64,000 bases of DNA, taken from the NCBI RefSeq assembly GCF_002224225.1, contig NZ_NJGG01000003.1, positions 186,001 through 250,000 on the forward strand, given 5' to 3'. The notes beneath the pieces are model-generated. The model made no database searches. It had not been told where the DNA came from and worked only from the letters and a program-made list of their open reading frames with translations. Shown here in pieces: positions 10,301-22,941 of the stretch. This stretch comes from Polynucleobacter cosmopolitanus. GTDB taxonomy: Bacteria > Pseudomonadota > Gammaproteobacteria > Burkholderiales > Burkholderiaceae. The position numbers and the translations under genes are program-made. Positions within the stretch are counted from its first letter, which is position 1; each line of letters starts with the position of its first letter.

Positions 10301-10859
10301 GTTCTTGGATGCTCAATCAGCTGACTTGAATGAAGCGATCAATACATTGACGGATGCTATTTCAAAAATTGACGCTGAAACTCGTGAATTGTTACAAGGC
10401 ACCTTTGATCAGGTCAACGAACACTTTGCAAAATTATTCCCAGATCTTTTCGGTGGTGGTAACGCCAAGTTGGTGATGACTGGTGAAGAGATTTTGGATT
10501 CTGGTGTTCAAGTGATGGCTCAACCGCCAGGCAAGAAAAATTCAACCATTCACTTGTTATCAGGTGGTGAAAAAGCTTTGACAGCGATTGCTTTGGTCTT
10601 CTCATTATTCCAATTGAACCCAGCACCGTTCTGTTTGCTAGACGAGGTTGATGCTCCATTGGACGATGCGAATACGGGTCGTTATGCAGACATGGTTTCT
10701 AGAATGTCTAAAAACACTCAATTTGTCTTTATTTCACACAATAAGATCACCATGGAAATCGCTAGCCAATTGATTGGTGTCACGATGCAAGAACAGGGTG
10801 TTTCTAGAATTGTTGCTGTTGACTTAGAGGCTGCGGCAACGATGGTGGAGGCTGCTTAA
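7344..10859 (+). CDS. smc: Chromosome segregation protein SMC
   Basis: Condensin ATPase that compacts and separates chromosomes, normally with ScpA and ScpB (not in this window). 1171 residues. Walker A GPNGCGKSN (31-39) starts the N-terminal half of the head; two long Gln/Ala/Glu-rich coiled coils flank a hinge at roughly residues 500-650; the C-terminal half head carries the LLSGGEKAL signature and Walker B CLLDEVDAPLDD. Start is GTG at 7344. Its stop overlaps the zipA start by one base (TAATG). Confidence 0.97.
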   Translation: MRLKSIKLSGFKSFVDPTHFELPGQLIGVVGPNGCGKSNIIDAVRWVLGESRASELRGESMQDVIFNGSGQRKPAGRSSVELIFDNTDGRAAGQWSTFAELSVKRVLTRDGASSYYINNQTVRRKDIHDMFMGTGLGPRAYAIIGQGMISRIIEAKPEELRIFLEEAAGVSKYKERRKETESRLEDTRENLTRVEDILRELTQNLTKLEGQAQVAEKYKDLNTQMTQQQQLLWLVRQTEAGKEQERHANAIRDAQVQLEEQTAKLRHAEAELEELRSSHYASQDLVSTAQGELYEVNAEVGKLENEIRYVQESRARLQQQISDLQAQLSRWSSQEVAAADALRQTNIDLESARENEERFLEALHQVQEKLPAHEVTYLETQKALDQAREAVSSTDQRLASLAERVLAAGRQLDQLHQRQERLQADLSSLVKPDAEALSLATDRQTMAQRKADEAQEVSEVANVSVPEADATRQKAQQTLQESSTALSQTQARLSALQALQEKVQAQAKVGPWLEQKGLNKKQRLWQDLQVEKGWETALEAVLRERVTALQASDLNEAVRLAQDAPPSRLAFYSGNGVSNSDSSVNGLTSLMSRVQVKDSGIKAVIQEWLGNVYIADSLDDAMRRREQLPQGGVLLVKEGHIVSRVSLQLYAEDSEQAGLLARGQEIENLDLQLKAQQLILDEAQSEANRAQSAYHQAHQLAQQARQTAEQAVREAHNLEVERLQLAQADEKYRSRADQINFELNELTQQSAELQSIRDEGQGELDRVQDEKGVHGDSLTTAQDAYQSAQHALEQAREALRLSEREASEASFNTRTLVQRISDLTRDQQSAQQQVGDIQVSLGNSQEELHGLSDEAAQDALQNLLIQRSAREAALANARTEMDAISHRLREGDEGRLTIERSLQPLRDKAMELQLKEQAARLNVEQFATMLMDAEANVEELQARLTPDMKVSTLQSEVNKLNQEIQGLGPVNMAALEELASAQERKTFLDAQSADLNEAINTLTDAISKIDAETRELLQGTFDQVNEHFAKLFPDLFGGGNAKLVMTGEEILDSGVQVMAQPPGKKNSTIHLLSGGEKALTAIALVFSLFQLNPAPFCLLDEVDAPLDDANTGRYADMVSRMSKNTQFVFISHNKITMEIASQLIGVTMQEQGVSRIVAVDLEAAATMVEAA

Positions 10860-11923
10860 TGATTTGGTTCACTGAACTTGCTACATCCTTAGGGTTGTCG
10901 GATCTTCAGTTATCTCTTGGACTAATTGGTTTTAGCTTGTTAGTCCTTGTCATGATTTATAACGCCATGCGTATACGCAAGCTTGATAAGAATGAATCGA
11001 TGGATGATTCCAGCGAGTCATCAGAACCAAGCTTTTCTGCAGTCGATGCAGCTCTCAACAAATCTGAACCAAGCTTTGGCGGTATTACAAGCTCAACGCA
11101 TGCTCATCCCGTTTTAGCAAAGATCGATCCCTTGATTGATTGTGTTGCAACCTTGCGCTTGCCTGAACCCATCACTGGCCAAGAAATTTTGAGTCAGTTG
11201 TCTGATTGGCCAAAAAATACCCAATTTACTTGGATGCATGAAGGCTTGACTACGGATTCTGTTTGGCAATCAATCACGCCAGAGCAAAGCTTCACAGAAC
11301 TTCAACTGGCTATTCAGTTAGCCAACAGATCTGGCCCGATTGGCATGGTTGATTTATCAGACTTTGTCTCAAAAGTGCAGTTGCTATCTAATGCCTTAGA
11401 TGCTGAGTTGGATTTAGCCCCTCACAATGACATCATTGAATCCGCTAAGAGCTTGGATGATTTTGCAGCAAAGTGTGATATTCAGTTGGGCATCACCGTT
11501 GTTCCAAAAGATGGTTTGTGGAACCTGATGACTATTCAGAATGTTGCAAACAAGGCAGGATTCTTGTTATCACGTGATGGTCGTGAGTATCAGCGCGTTG
11601 CTGCAGATACGACTATCTACAAATTGATCGCTGATCAAGCCAATTTCTTGCGCGACGATTTGAGCCAATCAAATGTTCAATATGTAACATTGCTGTTGAA
11701 CCTACCTCACGTTTCTTATGAGATGACACCATTTCAATTGATGCTCGATGATGCAAAACTATTGGCTGAAGCACTCAACGGTCATTTGGTGGATGATGCA
11801 GGAAGACCATTGGTTGATGAAGCTATCACTGCCATCAAGGGTCAGCTTGAAGAGATTTATCAAGCGATGACGGTTCAGGGTATTCCTGCAGGATCTGCTG
11901 CTGCAAGCAGACTCTATTCCTAG
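10859..11923 (+). CDS. zipA: Cell division protein ZipA-like
   Basis: 354 residues: one N-terminal transmembrane helix (about residues 18-40), an acidic low-complexity linker rich in Ser and Glu (about 45-75), then a globular C-terminal domain matching the ZipA FtsZ-binding domain (about 210-340). ZipA anchors FtsZ to the inner membrane. The position between smc and ligA is the usual place of zipA in Burkholderiales, as zipA-ligA also is in gammaproteobacteria. The sequence is divergent from E. coli ZipA, so I rely on both layout and context. Confidence 0.85.
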   Translation: MIWFTELATSLGLSDLQLSLGLIGFSLLVLVMIYNAMRIRKLDKNESMDDSSESSEPSFSAVDAALNKSEPSFGGITSSTHAHPVLAKIDPLIDCVATLRLPEPITGQEILSQLSDWPKNTQFTWMHEGLTTDSVWQSITPEQSFTELQLAIQLANRSGPIGMVDLSDFVSKVQLLSNALDAELDLAPHNDIIESAKSLDDFAAKCDIQLGITVVPKDGLWNLMTIQNVANKAGFLLSRDGREYQRVAADTTIYKLIADQANFLRDDLSQSNVQYVTLLLNLPHVSYEMTPFQLMLDDAKLLAEALNGHLVDDAGRPLVDEAITAIKGQLEEIYQAMTVQGIPAGSAAASRLYS

Positions 11924-14538
<2,615 letters not shown>

Positions 14539-14698
14539 TGCTTGCTTCCTAATAAGGTATTTAAGAAAGGCTTGCATGATTCAAGCCGTTAACCAAACAC
14601 TGACAAATCAAACTAGTGAAAAAATGCGACAAACAGCGCTGTGCTTAAGAATGGAGCTAAACCACTGTAGCATATAAAACAAGCAATTGCTGAGTCGG

Positions 14699-17263
14699 CT
14701 AAACCGCTAAAGCGTCCAAGATTTCTTTTTCCAATTGAACTTGTATTTTTGAATCTTTTGATAGATTGTGGCCATCCAACAAAAATACGTCCTCGATGCG
14801 TTCGCCCAAGGTATTGATTCTTGCAGTATGAAGCGATATTTGGTGCTCAGCCAAGATCTTGGCTATGGCGTAGAGAAGTCCTGTTCTGTCGTTGGCAGAT
14901 ACTGATAAGACATAGTATTGACCGCGCTCATCAGCCCTGAGACTGACACGAGGTTGAATGGGAAAGCTTCTTGATTGTCTAGATAAGCGACCCTTGCTAG
15001 GATTTGGTAGTGGCGCGCTTTGTTGAAGCATGGCAGCCAAGTCATGCTCAACCAGTTGAATGATGTCGCGATAGTGACCGCCTTCACGCAATAAATTCGT
15101 ACCAGAAATTTGGAATGTATCTAAAGCATAGCCATGCTGTGTTGTATGAATCTTGGCATCTAAAATTGAAAACCCTTGTTGATCAAAGTAGGCGCAAATC
15201 CTTGCAAACAGATCCACTTGATCCTTCACATAAACTCCAACCTGCAAACCTTCACCAATTTGAGATAAGCGAGCCCGAACGATTGCTTCGGGGTGGTTCA
15301 CGCGGCCATGCAAATGTTTGGTGAGCCAAGCAATATCACTGGGCTCGTGCCTTAAAAAGAAAGAGATGTCCAATTGTTTCCAAAGATTCTCATGAGCATC
15401 TGTTTGAAGACCAAATAGACGAAGCATTTGTTTTGCTTCTGACTGATTTTGTTCTAACTCAGAGCTAAGATCGTGTTGTTCGCCACCTAAAATTCTCAAG
15501 GTAAGCTTGTACAAATCTTCCAATAGTTTGCCTTTCCAGGCATTCCATACTTTGGGGCTTGTTCCTCTGACGTCAGCTACGGTCAATAAATAAAGTGCCG
15601 TTAAGCGTCTTTCAGTTTTCACTTTTTTGGCAAATGCCTTGATCACATCTGGATCACTGATATCTTGTTTTTGCGCTACTTGGCTCATCGTCAAGTGTTC
15701 AGCAACCAACCACACCAATAGATCAGTATCTTCCTTATTTAAGCCATGCTGTTTAGAAAATAAACGAGCATCTTTTTTACCAAGATCTGAGTGGTCGCCA
15801 CCACGTCCTTTGGCTATGTCATGGAATAAGGCCGCCAGAATCAAAAGCCATGGCTTGTCATAGTTCGCAGCCAGTTGACTGCAGAATGGGAACTCATGCG
15901 TGTGCTCGACAATCCAGAAACGTCGAACATTCCTGAGCACCATCAGGATGTGTTGATCAACCGTATACACATGGAATAAATCGTGTTGCATCTGCCCCAC
16001 AATCCGCCTAAAGGCTGGCAAGTAACGACCCAAAACACTGGTTTGGTTCATCATGCGGAATGCATTTGTGACGCCGTGAGGTTGGCGCACAATCTCCATG
16101 AAATACTCTCGGTTTTCTGCTTGCTTGCGCCATTCGGCATTCATGAGATTTCTGGCGTTATACAAACCTCTGAGTATTTGAGCTGAAAATCCTTTGACGC
16201 CAGGTGTTTTTGTGTAAAGCAAAAAAGCCCGCAATATCTGATTGGGATGCTTTTCAAACAAATTAGGGTCAACAATATCCAGTAAACCTTGCCTCTCAAC
16301 AAAATGCTCCGAGACTGGTCTGGTGATTCTGGATTCTTTGGGAAAAAGAATCGCTTCAATATTTTGCAGAAGAATTTCATTGAGCTGAGTCACAGCTTTA
16401 GCGGCCCAGTAATACTGCTTCATGATTTTTTCACTGGCACGTGTGCCATTTTCTGAAGTCAGACCAAATGATTCAGCCAACTGAGTCTGTAGATCAAACA
16501 CCAAGACATCTTGACGTCTCTTAGCAACCAAGTGCAATTGAGTGCGCAAGGTTTGCAATAGTTTTAGATTCCTGTTGATCTCTAAAGATTCACGCTTGGT
16601 CAAAAGACCTTTTTTATGTAGATCAGAAAAGCTATTTCCTAACTTAGCCGCTTTGGTCATCCATAGAATCACTTGTAAATCTCTCAAGCCACCTGGACTC
16701 TCTTTGCAGTTGGGTTCTAAGGAATAGGGTGTGTCGTTGTATTTGTGATGTCGCTGACGAAGTTCTAGTAACTTCGCTTGATAAAAGGCCTTTGCATCCA
16801 TGGCCGCATCAAATTGCAGCAAGAATCGTCGGTAGAGTTTTTTATCTCCGCCAACCAAACGAGATTCTAGAAGAGCAGTTCTAACGGTGATGTCAGCCGC
16901 AGCTTCTTGCAAACATTCCTCGATATTGCGAACTGATGAACCAATCTCAATGCCAAGATCCCAGCAGCGAGTAATGAAGCTTTCTACTTTTGGAGTAGCT
17001 ATGGCCAGTTGATCAGCACTGAGCTTTTCAGAAAGTAGCACCAAGATATCAACATCTGAATAAGGATATTGCTCGGCGCGACCAAATCCACCCACGGCCA
17101 CAAGGGCTGCGTACTCATTCAAACCATTTTCTTGCCAAGCCAACAACAATTGTTGATCTATTAGGTGACAGATATCTTTGGTTAACTTGTGGACGTTTAA
17201 ATCTTTTTTGAACTCTTCAAAGCGAGCCTCGCGACGAGTTTTTAGAGTTGCAAGGGTGTCCAT
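14699..17263 (-). CDS. glnD: Bifunctional PII uridylyltransferase / uridylyl-removing enzyme GlnD
   Basis: Senses glutamine and modifies PII signal proteins to set nitrogen assimilation. 854 residues. Order: nucleotidyltransferase domain with GG at 58-59 and DVD at 70-72, a helical linker, an HD hydrolase domain ([15 protein letters not shown]) for UMP removal, and two C-terminal ACT domains that bind glutamine. It starts 12 bases after map on the same strand, so map-glnD form a unit, with the alternative oxidase 160 bases further on. Confidence 0.96.
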   Translation of the reverse strand: MDTLATLKTRREARFEEFKKDLNVHKLTKDICHLIDQQLLLAWQENGLNEYAALVAVGGFGRAEQYPYSDVDILVLLSEKLSADQLAIATPKVESFITRCWDLGIEIGSSVRNIEECLQEAAADITVRTALLESRLVGGDKKLYRRFLLQFDAAMDAKAFYQAKLLELRQRHHKYNDTPYSLEPNCKESPGGLRDLQVILWMTKAAKLGNSFSDLHKKGLLTKRESLEINRNLKLLQTLRTQLHLVAKRRQDVLVFDLQTQLAESFGLTSENGTRASEKIMKQYYWAAKAVTQLNEILLQNIEAILFPKESRITRPVSEHFVERQGLLDIVDPNLFEKHPNQILRAFLLYTKTPGVKGFSAQILRGLYNARNLMNAEWRKQAENREYFMEIVRQPHGVTNAFRMMNQTSVLGRYLPAFRRIVGQMQHDLFHVYTVDQHILMVLRNVRRFWIVEHTHEFPFCSQLAANYDKPWLLILAALFHDIAKGRGGDHSDLGKKDARLFSKQHGLNKEDTDLLVWLVAEHLTMSQVAQKQDISDPDVIKAFAKKVKTERRLTALYLLTVADVRGTSPKVWNAWKGKLLEDLYKLTLRILGGEQHDLSSELEQNQSEAKQMLRLFGLQTDAHENLWKQLDISFFLRHEPSDIAWLTKHLHGRVNHPEAIVRARLSQIGEGLQVGVYVKDQVDLFARICAYFDQQGFSILDAKIHTTQHGYALDTFQISGTNLLREGGHYRDIIQLVEHDLAAMLQQSAPLPNPSKGRLSRQSRSFPIQPRVSLRADERGQYYVLSVSANDRTGLLYAIAKILAEHQISLHTARINTLGERIEDVFLLDGHNLSKDSKIQVQLEKEILDALAV

Positions 17264-17275
17264 GTCTTGCTGGAT

Positions 17276-18106
17276 TTACGGTCTGAACTTGAGATTACTG
17301 ACGCACGCCGGTGGCGGTGGGCTGCCTGCTGAATAGGTCAATACTTCAACACCGGTTGGAGTCACCAAGCAGGTATGTTCCCACTGAGCTGAGAGGCTAC
17401 GATCTTTGGTCTTAACAGTCCATTGATCTGGCATGGTTCTGATATCTCGTTTGCCGGCATTGATCATGGGTTCAATCGTAAAGGTCATACCCTCATGCAG
17501 TTGCTCACCCAGACCTGGTTTGCCGTAATGCACGATTTGAGGTTCATCATGGAACACTTGTCCAATGCCATGACCGCAATACTCTCTCACCACCGAATAG
17601 CCTGCATTTTCAGCATGAGCTTGGATCGCATGGCCAATATCACCCAAAGTACAGCCTGGTTTGACCTGTGCAATACCCAGCCACATGCACTCATAAGTGA
17701 TTTGCGACAGCCTTTTAGCCAAAATCGACGGTTCACCAATTGCGAACATCCGGCTGGTATCGCCGAAGTAGCCTGTTTGAGTGATCACGGTGATGTCTAG
17801 ATTGACGACATCGCCATCCTTCAAAATTCGGTCGCCTGGAATACCATGGCAAATCACATCATTGACCGAGGTACAAATGGACTTAGGGAAGGGTGGATAG
17901 CCTGGTGGTTGGTAATTAAGGGGCGCTGGGACGGTTTTTTGGACATTCACCATGTAATCATGGCAAATCTGGTCCAATTCCCCGGTGGTAATGCCGGCCT
18001 TGATAAATGGGGTCACATGGTCCAGTACCTCGCTGGCCAAGCGGCCAGCTTCACGCATACCGGCGATGAATTCTTGAGAAGTGGGTTTTTTAGTTTCAGT
18101 CAACAT
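17276..18106 (-). CDS. map: Methionine aminopeptidase
   Basis: Removes the initiator Met from new proteins. The five metal ligands are recognisable in order: Asp in VNLDITV, Asp in FGDTSRM, His in GHGIGQ, Glu in TIEPM and Glu in QWEHT. From the start used here (18106, MLTETKK) it has 276 residues; the frame is open to an ATG at 18124 that would add six. Neither has a strong ribosome site. Divergent from rpsB across the leader region, the usual betaproteobacterial arrangement. C-terminus carries a short Pro-rich tail. Confidence 0.94.
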   Translation of the reverse strand: MLTETKKPTSQEFIAGMREAGRLASEVLDHVTPFIKAGITTGELDQICHDYMVNVQKTVPAPLNYQPPGYPPFPKSICTSVNDVICHGIPGDRILKDGDVVNLDITVITQTGYFGDTSRMFAIGEPSILAKRLSQITYECMWLGIAQVKPGCTLGDIGHAIQAHAENAGYSVVREYCGHGIGQVFHDEPQIVHYGKPGLGEQLHEGMTFTIEPMINAGKRDIRTMPDQWTVKTKDRSLSAQWEHTCLVTPTGVEVLTYSAGSPPPPACVSNLKFRP

Positions 18107-18163
18107 ACCCTGATTATCCAGCATAAATTCATTGTTTTCATGGCTTTAATACGTTTTTTAGGG

Positions 18164-18169
18164 TAGAAT
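18164..18169 (+). promoter_or_regulatory. candidate -10 box of the rpsB operon
   Basis: TAGAAT lies about 112 bases before the rpsB start, after a T-rich run. TGGCTT at 18141-18146 is a poor -35 at 17-base spacing. A start near 18176 would place the whole inverted-repeat structure at 18206-18255 in the mRNA leader. Confidence 0.4.
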
Positions 18170-18205
18170 ACTCACACTGTTTCAGATGGTCTGGAGCAGA
18201 ATCAC

Positions 18206-18255
18206 GAACCAAGCCGTCCAGGGTGGCACTTTTTAGTGCAGTCAGGACTTGGTTC
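18206..18255 (+). promoter_or_regulatory. structured leader upstream of rpsB
   Basis: Three nested complementary pairs fold into one long stem: GAACCAA (18206-18212) with TTGGTTC (18249-18255), GTCC (18216-18219) with GGAC (18245-18248), and GCACT (18226-18230) with AGTGC (18235-18239) closing a TTTT loop. Internal loops separate them. It sits 25 bases before the rpsB start codon and just upstream of the AGGAG site. Autoregulation of rpsB-tsf by S2 through the leader is known in E. coli; that this hairpin does the same job is inference. No T-tract follows, so it is not an ordinary terminator. Confidence 0.55.
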
Positions 18256-18280
18256 TAGACACAACCCTTAGGAGATTTAC

Positions 18281-19030
18281 ATGTCAGTGACTATGCGTCA
18301 AATGCTAGAAGCCGGTTGCCATTTTGGGCACCAAACTCGCTTCTGGTCACCAAAGATGGCCCCTTATATTTTCGGTCATCGCAACAAAATTCATATTATT
18401 AACCTCGAAAAAACGCTTCCTATGTTCTTGGATGCGCAAAAGTTCGTGCGTCAAGTAGCTTCTAACCGCGGCACCATTTTGTTCGTTGGTACAAAGCGTC
18501 AATCAAAAGAGATCATTGCTGAAGAAGCAACTCGTGCTGGTATGCCTTACGTAGATGCTCGCTGGTTGGGCGGTACATTGACTAACTTCAAAACTGTTAA
18601 AGGTTCCATCAAGCGTCTTAAAGACATGACTGCTGCTCGCGAAAATGGCGATTGGGAGCGTTTGTCTAAGAAGGAAGCTTTGACAACCAGCCGTGATATC
18701 GAAAAATTAGAGAAATCATTGGGCGGTATTCAAGATATGGCTGGTACACCTGATGCGATTTTCGTGGTGGACGTTGGTTACCACAAGATTGCTTTAACAG
18801 AAGCCAAGAAATTAGGTATTCCAGTGATTGCAGTGGTTGATACAAACCACTCACCTGAAGGTGTTGATTACATCATCCCAGGTAATGACGACTCAAGCAA
18901 AGCGGTTGCTTTGTATGTTCGTGCAATGGCTGATGCTATTTTGGAAGGCAAAGCAAACGCAGTGAACCAAGTGTTAGAAGCTGTTAAAGGCGATGCTGAT
19001 GAGTTCGTTGAAGAAGGAAAGGGCGAGTAA
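18281..19030 (+). CDS. rpsB: 30S ribosomal protein S2
   Basis: Small-subunit protein, last to join the 30S particle, needed for S1 binding. 249 residues with the typical N-terminus ([26 protein letters not shown], cut into motif GCHFGHQTR) and the [10 protein letters not shown] signature. A good AGGAG ribosome site precedes the ATG. First gene of the rpsB-tsf-pyrH-frr run; its stop overlaps the tsf start (TAATG). Confidence 0.98.
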   Translation: MSVTMRQMLEAGCHFGHQTRFWSPKMAPYIFGHRNKIHIINLEKTLPMFLDAQKFVRQVASNRGTILFVGTKRQSKEIIAEEATRAGMPYVDARWLGGTLTNFKTVKGSIKRLKDMTAARENGDWERLSKKEALTTSRDIEKLEKSLGGIQDMAGTPDAIFVVDVGYHKIALTEAKKLGIPVIAVVDTNHSPEGVDYIIPGNDDSSKAVALYVRAMADAILEGKANAVNQVLEAVKGDADEFVEEGKGE

Positions 19031-19911
19031 TGGCTGCAATTTCTGCTGCAATGGTTGGCGAACTACGCGCCAAAACAGATGCTCCAATGATGGAGTGCAA
19101 AAAAGCTCTAACCGAAGCTAATGGCGACATGGCTAAAGCAGAAGAAATTCTGCGTGTAAAACTTGGTAGCAAAGCTGGTAAAGCTGCTTCACGTGTTACA
19201 GCTGAAGGCGTGATCACTGCTTTCATCAATGGTACAACTGGCGCATTGCTAGAAGTTAACTGTGAAACAGACTTTGTTTCTAAGAATGATGACTTCCTAG
19301 CATTGAGCAATGCTTGCGCTCAATTGGTTGCTGAAAAGAACCCAGCCGATGTGACTGCCTTGTCTGCTTTGCCATACTCTGGCAAGACAGTTGAAGAAGT
19401 TCGTGCTGAATTGATCGGCCGTATCGGTGAAAACATGTCATTGCGCCGTTTCACACGTTTTTCAGGTGAGAACAAGTTGGTGTCTTACTTGCACGGTACA
19501 CGTATTGGTGTGATGGTTGAATACACTGGTGACGATACAGCTGCTAAAGACGTTGCTATGCACATTGCTGCGATGAAGCCGATTGCTTTGTCTGCTGCAG
19601 ATGTACCTGCTGACAAGATCGCTACAGAGAAGAGTGTTGCTGAACTAAAGGCTGCTGAATCAGGTAAGCCAGCAGAAATCATCGCTAAGATGGTTGAAGG
19701 CTCAGTTCAGAAGTACTTGAAAGAAGTTTCTTTGTTAAATCAAACTTTTGTTAAAAACGACAAACAAACTGTAGAGCAAATGTTGAAGGCTGCTAACACA
19801 ACCATCAAGAGCTTTACGATGTATGTTGTAGGTGAAGGTATTGAAAAGCGTCAAGATGACTTTGCTGCTGAAGTTGCTGCTCAGGTAGCTGCTGCAAAAG
19901 CCACGGCCTAA
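19030..19911 (+). CDS. tsf: Elongation factor Ts
   Basis: Nucleotide exchange factor that recycles EF-Tu. 293 residues. N-terminal UBA-like module ([16 protein letters not shown]), the TDFV motif within [12 protein letters not shown] at about residue 80, then core and C-terminal dimerisation regions. Overlaps rpsB by one base. A terminator-like hairpin follows 18 bases after the stop. Confidence 0.98.
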   Translation: MAAISAAMVGELRAKTDAPMMECKKALTEANGDMAKAEEILRVKLGSKAGKAASRVTAEGVITAFINGTTGALLEVNCETDFVSKNDDFLALSNACAQLVAEKNPADVTALSALPYSGKTVEEVRAELIGRIGENMSLRRFTRFSGENKLVSYLHGTRIGVMVEYTGDDTAAKDVAMHIAAMKPIALSAADVPADKIATEKSVAELKAAESGKPAEIIAKMVEGSVQKYLKEVSLLNQTFVKNDKQTVEQMLKAANTTIKSFTMYVVGEGIEKRQDDFAAEVAAQVAAAKATA

Positions 19912-19928
19912 GTAGTTCTTGTAGTTCA

Positions 19929-19961
19929 AAAAGGCACGGGGCTAAAACCTTCGTGCCTTTT
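19929..19961 (+). terminator. rho-independent terminator or attenuator after tsf
   Basis: AAAAGGCACG (19929-19938) and CGTGCCTTTT (19952-19961) form a perfect 10-bp stem around a 13-base loop, ending in a T-run. It separates rpsB-tsf from pyrH-frr. Because the downstream genes lack an obvious strong promoter, partial readthrough is likely. Confidence 0.8.
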
Positions 19962-20007
19962 ATACTTTTGTAACTTGATGAATGCTAAATAAAGAGAGAG
20001 ACTGACC

Positions 20008-20718
20008 ATGCCAGCTTATAAAAAAGTTTTGCTCAAACTATCAGGTGAAGCCTTAATGGGCGATGACTCTTACGGTATCAACCCAGGCACCATTGATGCC
20101 ATGGTCGCTGATGTCGCTGAGGTGGTGCAAACCGGTATTCAGTTAGCCATCGTGATTGGTGGCGGCAATATCTTTAGAGGTGTGGCTGGCGGTGCGGCCG
20201 GTATGGATCGCGCAACCGCTGACTACATGGGCATGTTGGCAACAATGATGAATGCACTGGCATTGCAAGATGCACTGCGCCAAAAGGGTGTTGAAGCCCG
20301 TGTTCAATCAGCTTTAAGAATGGATCAAGTTGTAGAGCCCTACATTCGCCCCAAAGCCATCCGTCATATGGAAGAGGGCAAAGTGGTGATTTTTGCTGCT
20401 GGAACTGGTAACCCTTTCTTCACCACGGACACTGCCGCTGCTTTGCGTGGTGCAGAAATGGGCGTTGAAGTTGTTTTGAAAGCAACCAAGGTAGATGGTA
20501 TTTACACCAGTGATCCTAAGAAAGATCCAACAGCCACTCGTTACGACACCATCACTTTTGATGAAGCCATCATCAAAAATCTACAGGTCATGGATGCCAC
20601 AGCATTTGCCTTGTGTCGCGATAGAAAATTACCCATCAAAGTTTTTTCAATCCTCAAGCCTGGCGCACTGAAACGCGTTGTGATGGGTGATAGTGAAGGT
20701 ACTTTGGTACACGTTTAA
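20008..20718 (+). CDS. pyrH: UMP kinase PyrH
   Basis: Phosphorylates UMP to UDP in pyrimidine nucleotide synthesis; amino-acid-kinase fold, usually hexameric and allosterically controlled by GTP and UTP. 236 residues, with the N-terminal LKLSGEAL and the GGGNIFRG motif, and [13 protein letters not shown] near the C-terminal third. A GAGAGAG stretch precedes the ATG. Followed by frr after 11 bases. Confidence 0.97.
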   Translation: MPAYKKVLLKLSGEALMGDDSYGINPGTIDAMVADVAEVVQTGIQLAIVIGGGNIFRGVAGGAAGMDRATADYMGMLATMMNALALQDALRQKGVEARVQSALRMDQVVEPYIRPKAIRHMEEGKVVIFAAGTGNPFFTTDTAAALRGAEMGVEVVLKATKVDGIYTSDPKKDPTATRYDTITFDEAIIKNLQVMDATAFALCRDRKLPIKVFSILKPGALKRVVMGDSEGTLVHV

Positions 20719-20729
20719 AAGGAAACATC

Positions 20730-21290
20730 ATGTCTGCTAATGAAATTAAAAAAAATACAGAACAAAAGATGACCAAATCGATTGAGTCATTGAAATCGAA
20801 TTTGCAAAAAATCAGAACTGGTCGTGCTCACCCAGGTATCTTGGAGCAGATCAACGTTGATTACTATGGCAATCCAACACCATTAGCTCAAGTAGCCAAC
20901 TTAGGTTTGGCGGATGCTAGAACGTTGACCGTTCAGCCTTGGGAGAAAAACATGATGGGCGCAGTTGAAAAAGCCATTCGTGAATCTGATTTAGGGCTTA
21001 ATCCTGCCACTCAAGGCAATATCATTCGTGTGCCAATGCCGGCATTGACTGAAGAGCGCCGCAAAGAATTGACCAAAGTGGTCAAGGGTGAAGGCGAAGA
21101 TTCAAAAATTGCTGTCCGTAATCTAAGACGTGATGCGAATGAATCTTTGAAAAAGTTAGCAAAAGATAAAGAGATCTCAGAAGATGATGAGCGTCGTTCA
21201 CAAGATGAAGTTCAAAAAATGACAGATCGTTTTGTTGCGGAAATTGATAAGATCATTTCTGATAAAGAAAAAGAGATCATGACCGTTTAA
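20730..21290 (+). CDS. frr: Ribosome recycling factor
   Basis: Splits post-termination ribosomes together with EF-G. 186 residues, the standard length; long three-helix bundle with the conserved [11 protein letters not shown] region and the C-terminal half rich in charged helix ([15 protein letters not shown]). AAGGAAA precedes the start. Co-directional with pyrH and uppS. Confidence 0.98.
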   Translation: MSANEIKKNTEQKMTKSIESLKSNLQKIRTGRAHPGILEQINVDYYGNPTPLAQVANLGLADARTLTVQPWEKNMMGAVEKAIRESDLGLNPATQGNIIRVPMPALTEERRKELTKVVKGEGEDSKIAVRNLRRDANESLKKLAKDKEISEDDERRSQDEVQKMTDRFVAEIDKIISDKEKEIMTV

Positions 21291-21312
21291 GCCAAGCTTA
21301 AATAGTCTCTAT

Positions 21313-22089
21313 ATGGTCAAAAAAACCAATCCCTCACACATCAGCACAACTTTGGCTGTGCCTGATGTGGCGAGTATTCCCAAACACCTTGCCATCATCA
21401 TGGATGGCAATGGTCGATGGGCGACCAAGCGTTTTTTACCAAGAGTTGCAGGGCATTCACAGGGGCTCAACACAGTCAGAGAGATCGTCAAAGAATGTGG
21501 AGATCTAGGCGTTGAGTATTTGACTCTTTTCGCCTTTAGTTCTGAAAACTGGCGTAGACCCGCCGAAGAAGTTGGTTTTTTAATGAAGTTATTCTTAACT
21601 GCATTAGAAAAAGAAGTTTCTCGTCTTGATAAAAATAATGTGCGCTTAAGAGTGGTGGGTGATCTCACCAAGTTTGATCAACAGATCCAGGAGCGAGTGG
21701 TTCAGGCAGAAGAAAAGACTGCGCACAACACAGGTCTTAATCTCACCATCGCTGCCAACTACGGTGGGCGTTGGGACATGTTACAAGCTGTATCGGCTTG
21801 TTTAAAGGCAAATCCGAACATCACCCCTGATGGTGTGACGGAAGCTTTATTAACACCTCATTTATCCATGTCGTATGCACCAGAACCTGATCTGTTCATC
21901 AGAACGGGTGGCGAACAAAGAATCAGCAACTTTTTACTTTGGCAGTTGGCTTATACAGAGCTTTACTTCACCGACTTGCTGTGGCCTGACTTTGATGTCA
22001 AGGCGCTTCAAGCTTCCTTTGCTTGGTACCGAGAGCGTGAGCGACGTTTTGGCCGCACCAGTGCTCAAGTGATTGATGCGGAAAAATAG
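21313..22089 (+). CDS. uppS: Undecaprenyl diphosphate synthase (isoprenyl transferase)
   Basis: Cis-prenyltransferase that makes the C55 carrier lipid for peptidoglycan and O-antigen. 258 residues. The catalytic aspartate is in [10 protein letters not shown] near residue 30; later conserved parts are [11 protein letters not shown] and the [18 protein letters not shown] region that binds isopentenyl diphosphate. Followed after six bases by cdsA, the typical order. Confidence 0.97.
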   Translation: MVKKTNPSHISTTLAVPDVASIPKHLAIIMDGNGRWATKRFLPRVAGHSQGLNTVREIVKECGDLGVEYLTLFAFSSENWRRPAEEVGFLMKLFLTALEKEVSRLDKNNVRLRVVGDLTKFDQQIQERVVQAEEKTAHNTGLNLTIAANYGGRWDMLQAVSACLKANPNITPDGVTEALLTPHLSMSYAPEPDLFIRTGGEQRISNFLLWQLAYTELYFTDLLWPDFDVKALQASFAWYRERERRFGRTSAQVIDAEK

Positions 22090-22095
22090 AAGAGC

Positions 22096-22938
22096 ATGTT
22101 AAAAACCAGAGTCATCACCGCCATTGTCCTTTTAGGTATTTTTTTACCGGTTCTCTGGTTTGCTCCATTGATTTATTTAGGTGCTTTGATTGCACTTGTG
22201 ATTACCTTGGCAGCATGGGAGTGGTGGAGATTACTGTTCCCAGATAATCATCGCAGAGCATTTTCATATGCGGGATTGTGTTTGCTCAATTTATTGGCTT
22301 GGTTGATGTATGCCGACATTGAAGCTGTCAAAGTTCTTCTTTGCTTGACCTTGGCGTTTTGGTTGCTCGTTGTGCCATTCATCATGAAACAATCACTTCA
22401 ATTGAATCTTGTTTCTTGGCGCTGGCCTTTGGCCGCGATTGGCTTATTTATTCTGCCAGCATGTTGGTTTGCACTGATGCATTTGCGTGCTGTGAGCATG
22501 GCATTATTTTTATCAGTACTTGTTTTGGTTTGGGCTGCTGATATTGGCGCTTATTTTGCTGGGAAAGCATTTGGTAAACACAAACTGGCCAAGAATTTAA
22601 GCCCTGGAAAATCGATTGAAGGTGCTGTGGGCGGTTATTTATTGGTGATGGTCCTCGGTATTCTGGGCGCTACTTTATTTGCTGATCATCCTTACACCCA
22701 AGGTAATTTCTTTGCTTTGATTCAATCCTCTTGGGGTTGGCCAGGGATGATTCTTGTGACGGCTCTGTGTGTTGCCATGAGTATTCAGGGCGACTTGTTT
22801 GAGTCACAAATGAAACGTGTCGCCGGAGTCAAAGATAGCAGCGCGTTGTTGCCCGGTCATGGTGGTTTTTTAGATCGAATTGATGCTCTTTTGCCAGTGT
22901 TGCCTTTGGCAGGCTTGATTATTTTGATGGCGAGCTAA
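22096..22938 (+). CDS. cdsA: Phosphatidate cytidylyltransferase
   Basis: Makes CDP-diacylglycerol from phosphatidate and CTP, the branch point of phospholipid synthesis. 280 residues with about eight membrane helices. The CDS-family signature is present near the C-terminus (GDLFESQMKR followed by KDSSALLPGHGGFLDRIDAL). Three bases separate it from dxr. Confidence 0.96.
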   Translation: MLKTRVITAIVLLGIFLPVLWFAPLIYLGALIALVITLAAWEWWRLLFPDNHRRAFSYAGLCLLNLLAWLMYADIEAVKVLLCLTLAFWLLVVPFIMKQSLQLNLVSWRWPLAAIGLFILPACWFALMHLRAVSMALFLSVLVLVWAADIGAYFAGKAFGKHKLAKNLSPGKSIEGAVGGYLLVMVLGILGATLFADHPYTQGNFFALIQSSWGWPGMILVTALCVAMSIQGDLFESQMKRVAGVKDSSALLPGHGGFLDRIDALLPVLPLAGLIILMAS

Positions 22939-22941
22939 ACC

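Noticed and set aside
14581..14698. search for an NO- or nitrogen-responsive operator upstream of the alternative oxidase
   Set aside because: Only a small AGCAATTGCT palindrome is seen; no match to an NsrR, FNR or NtrC-type site that I would defend.
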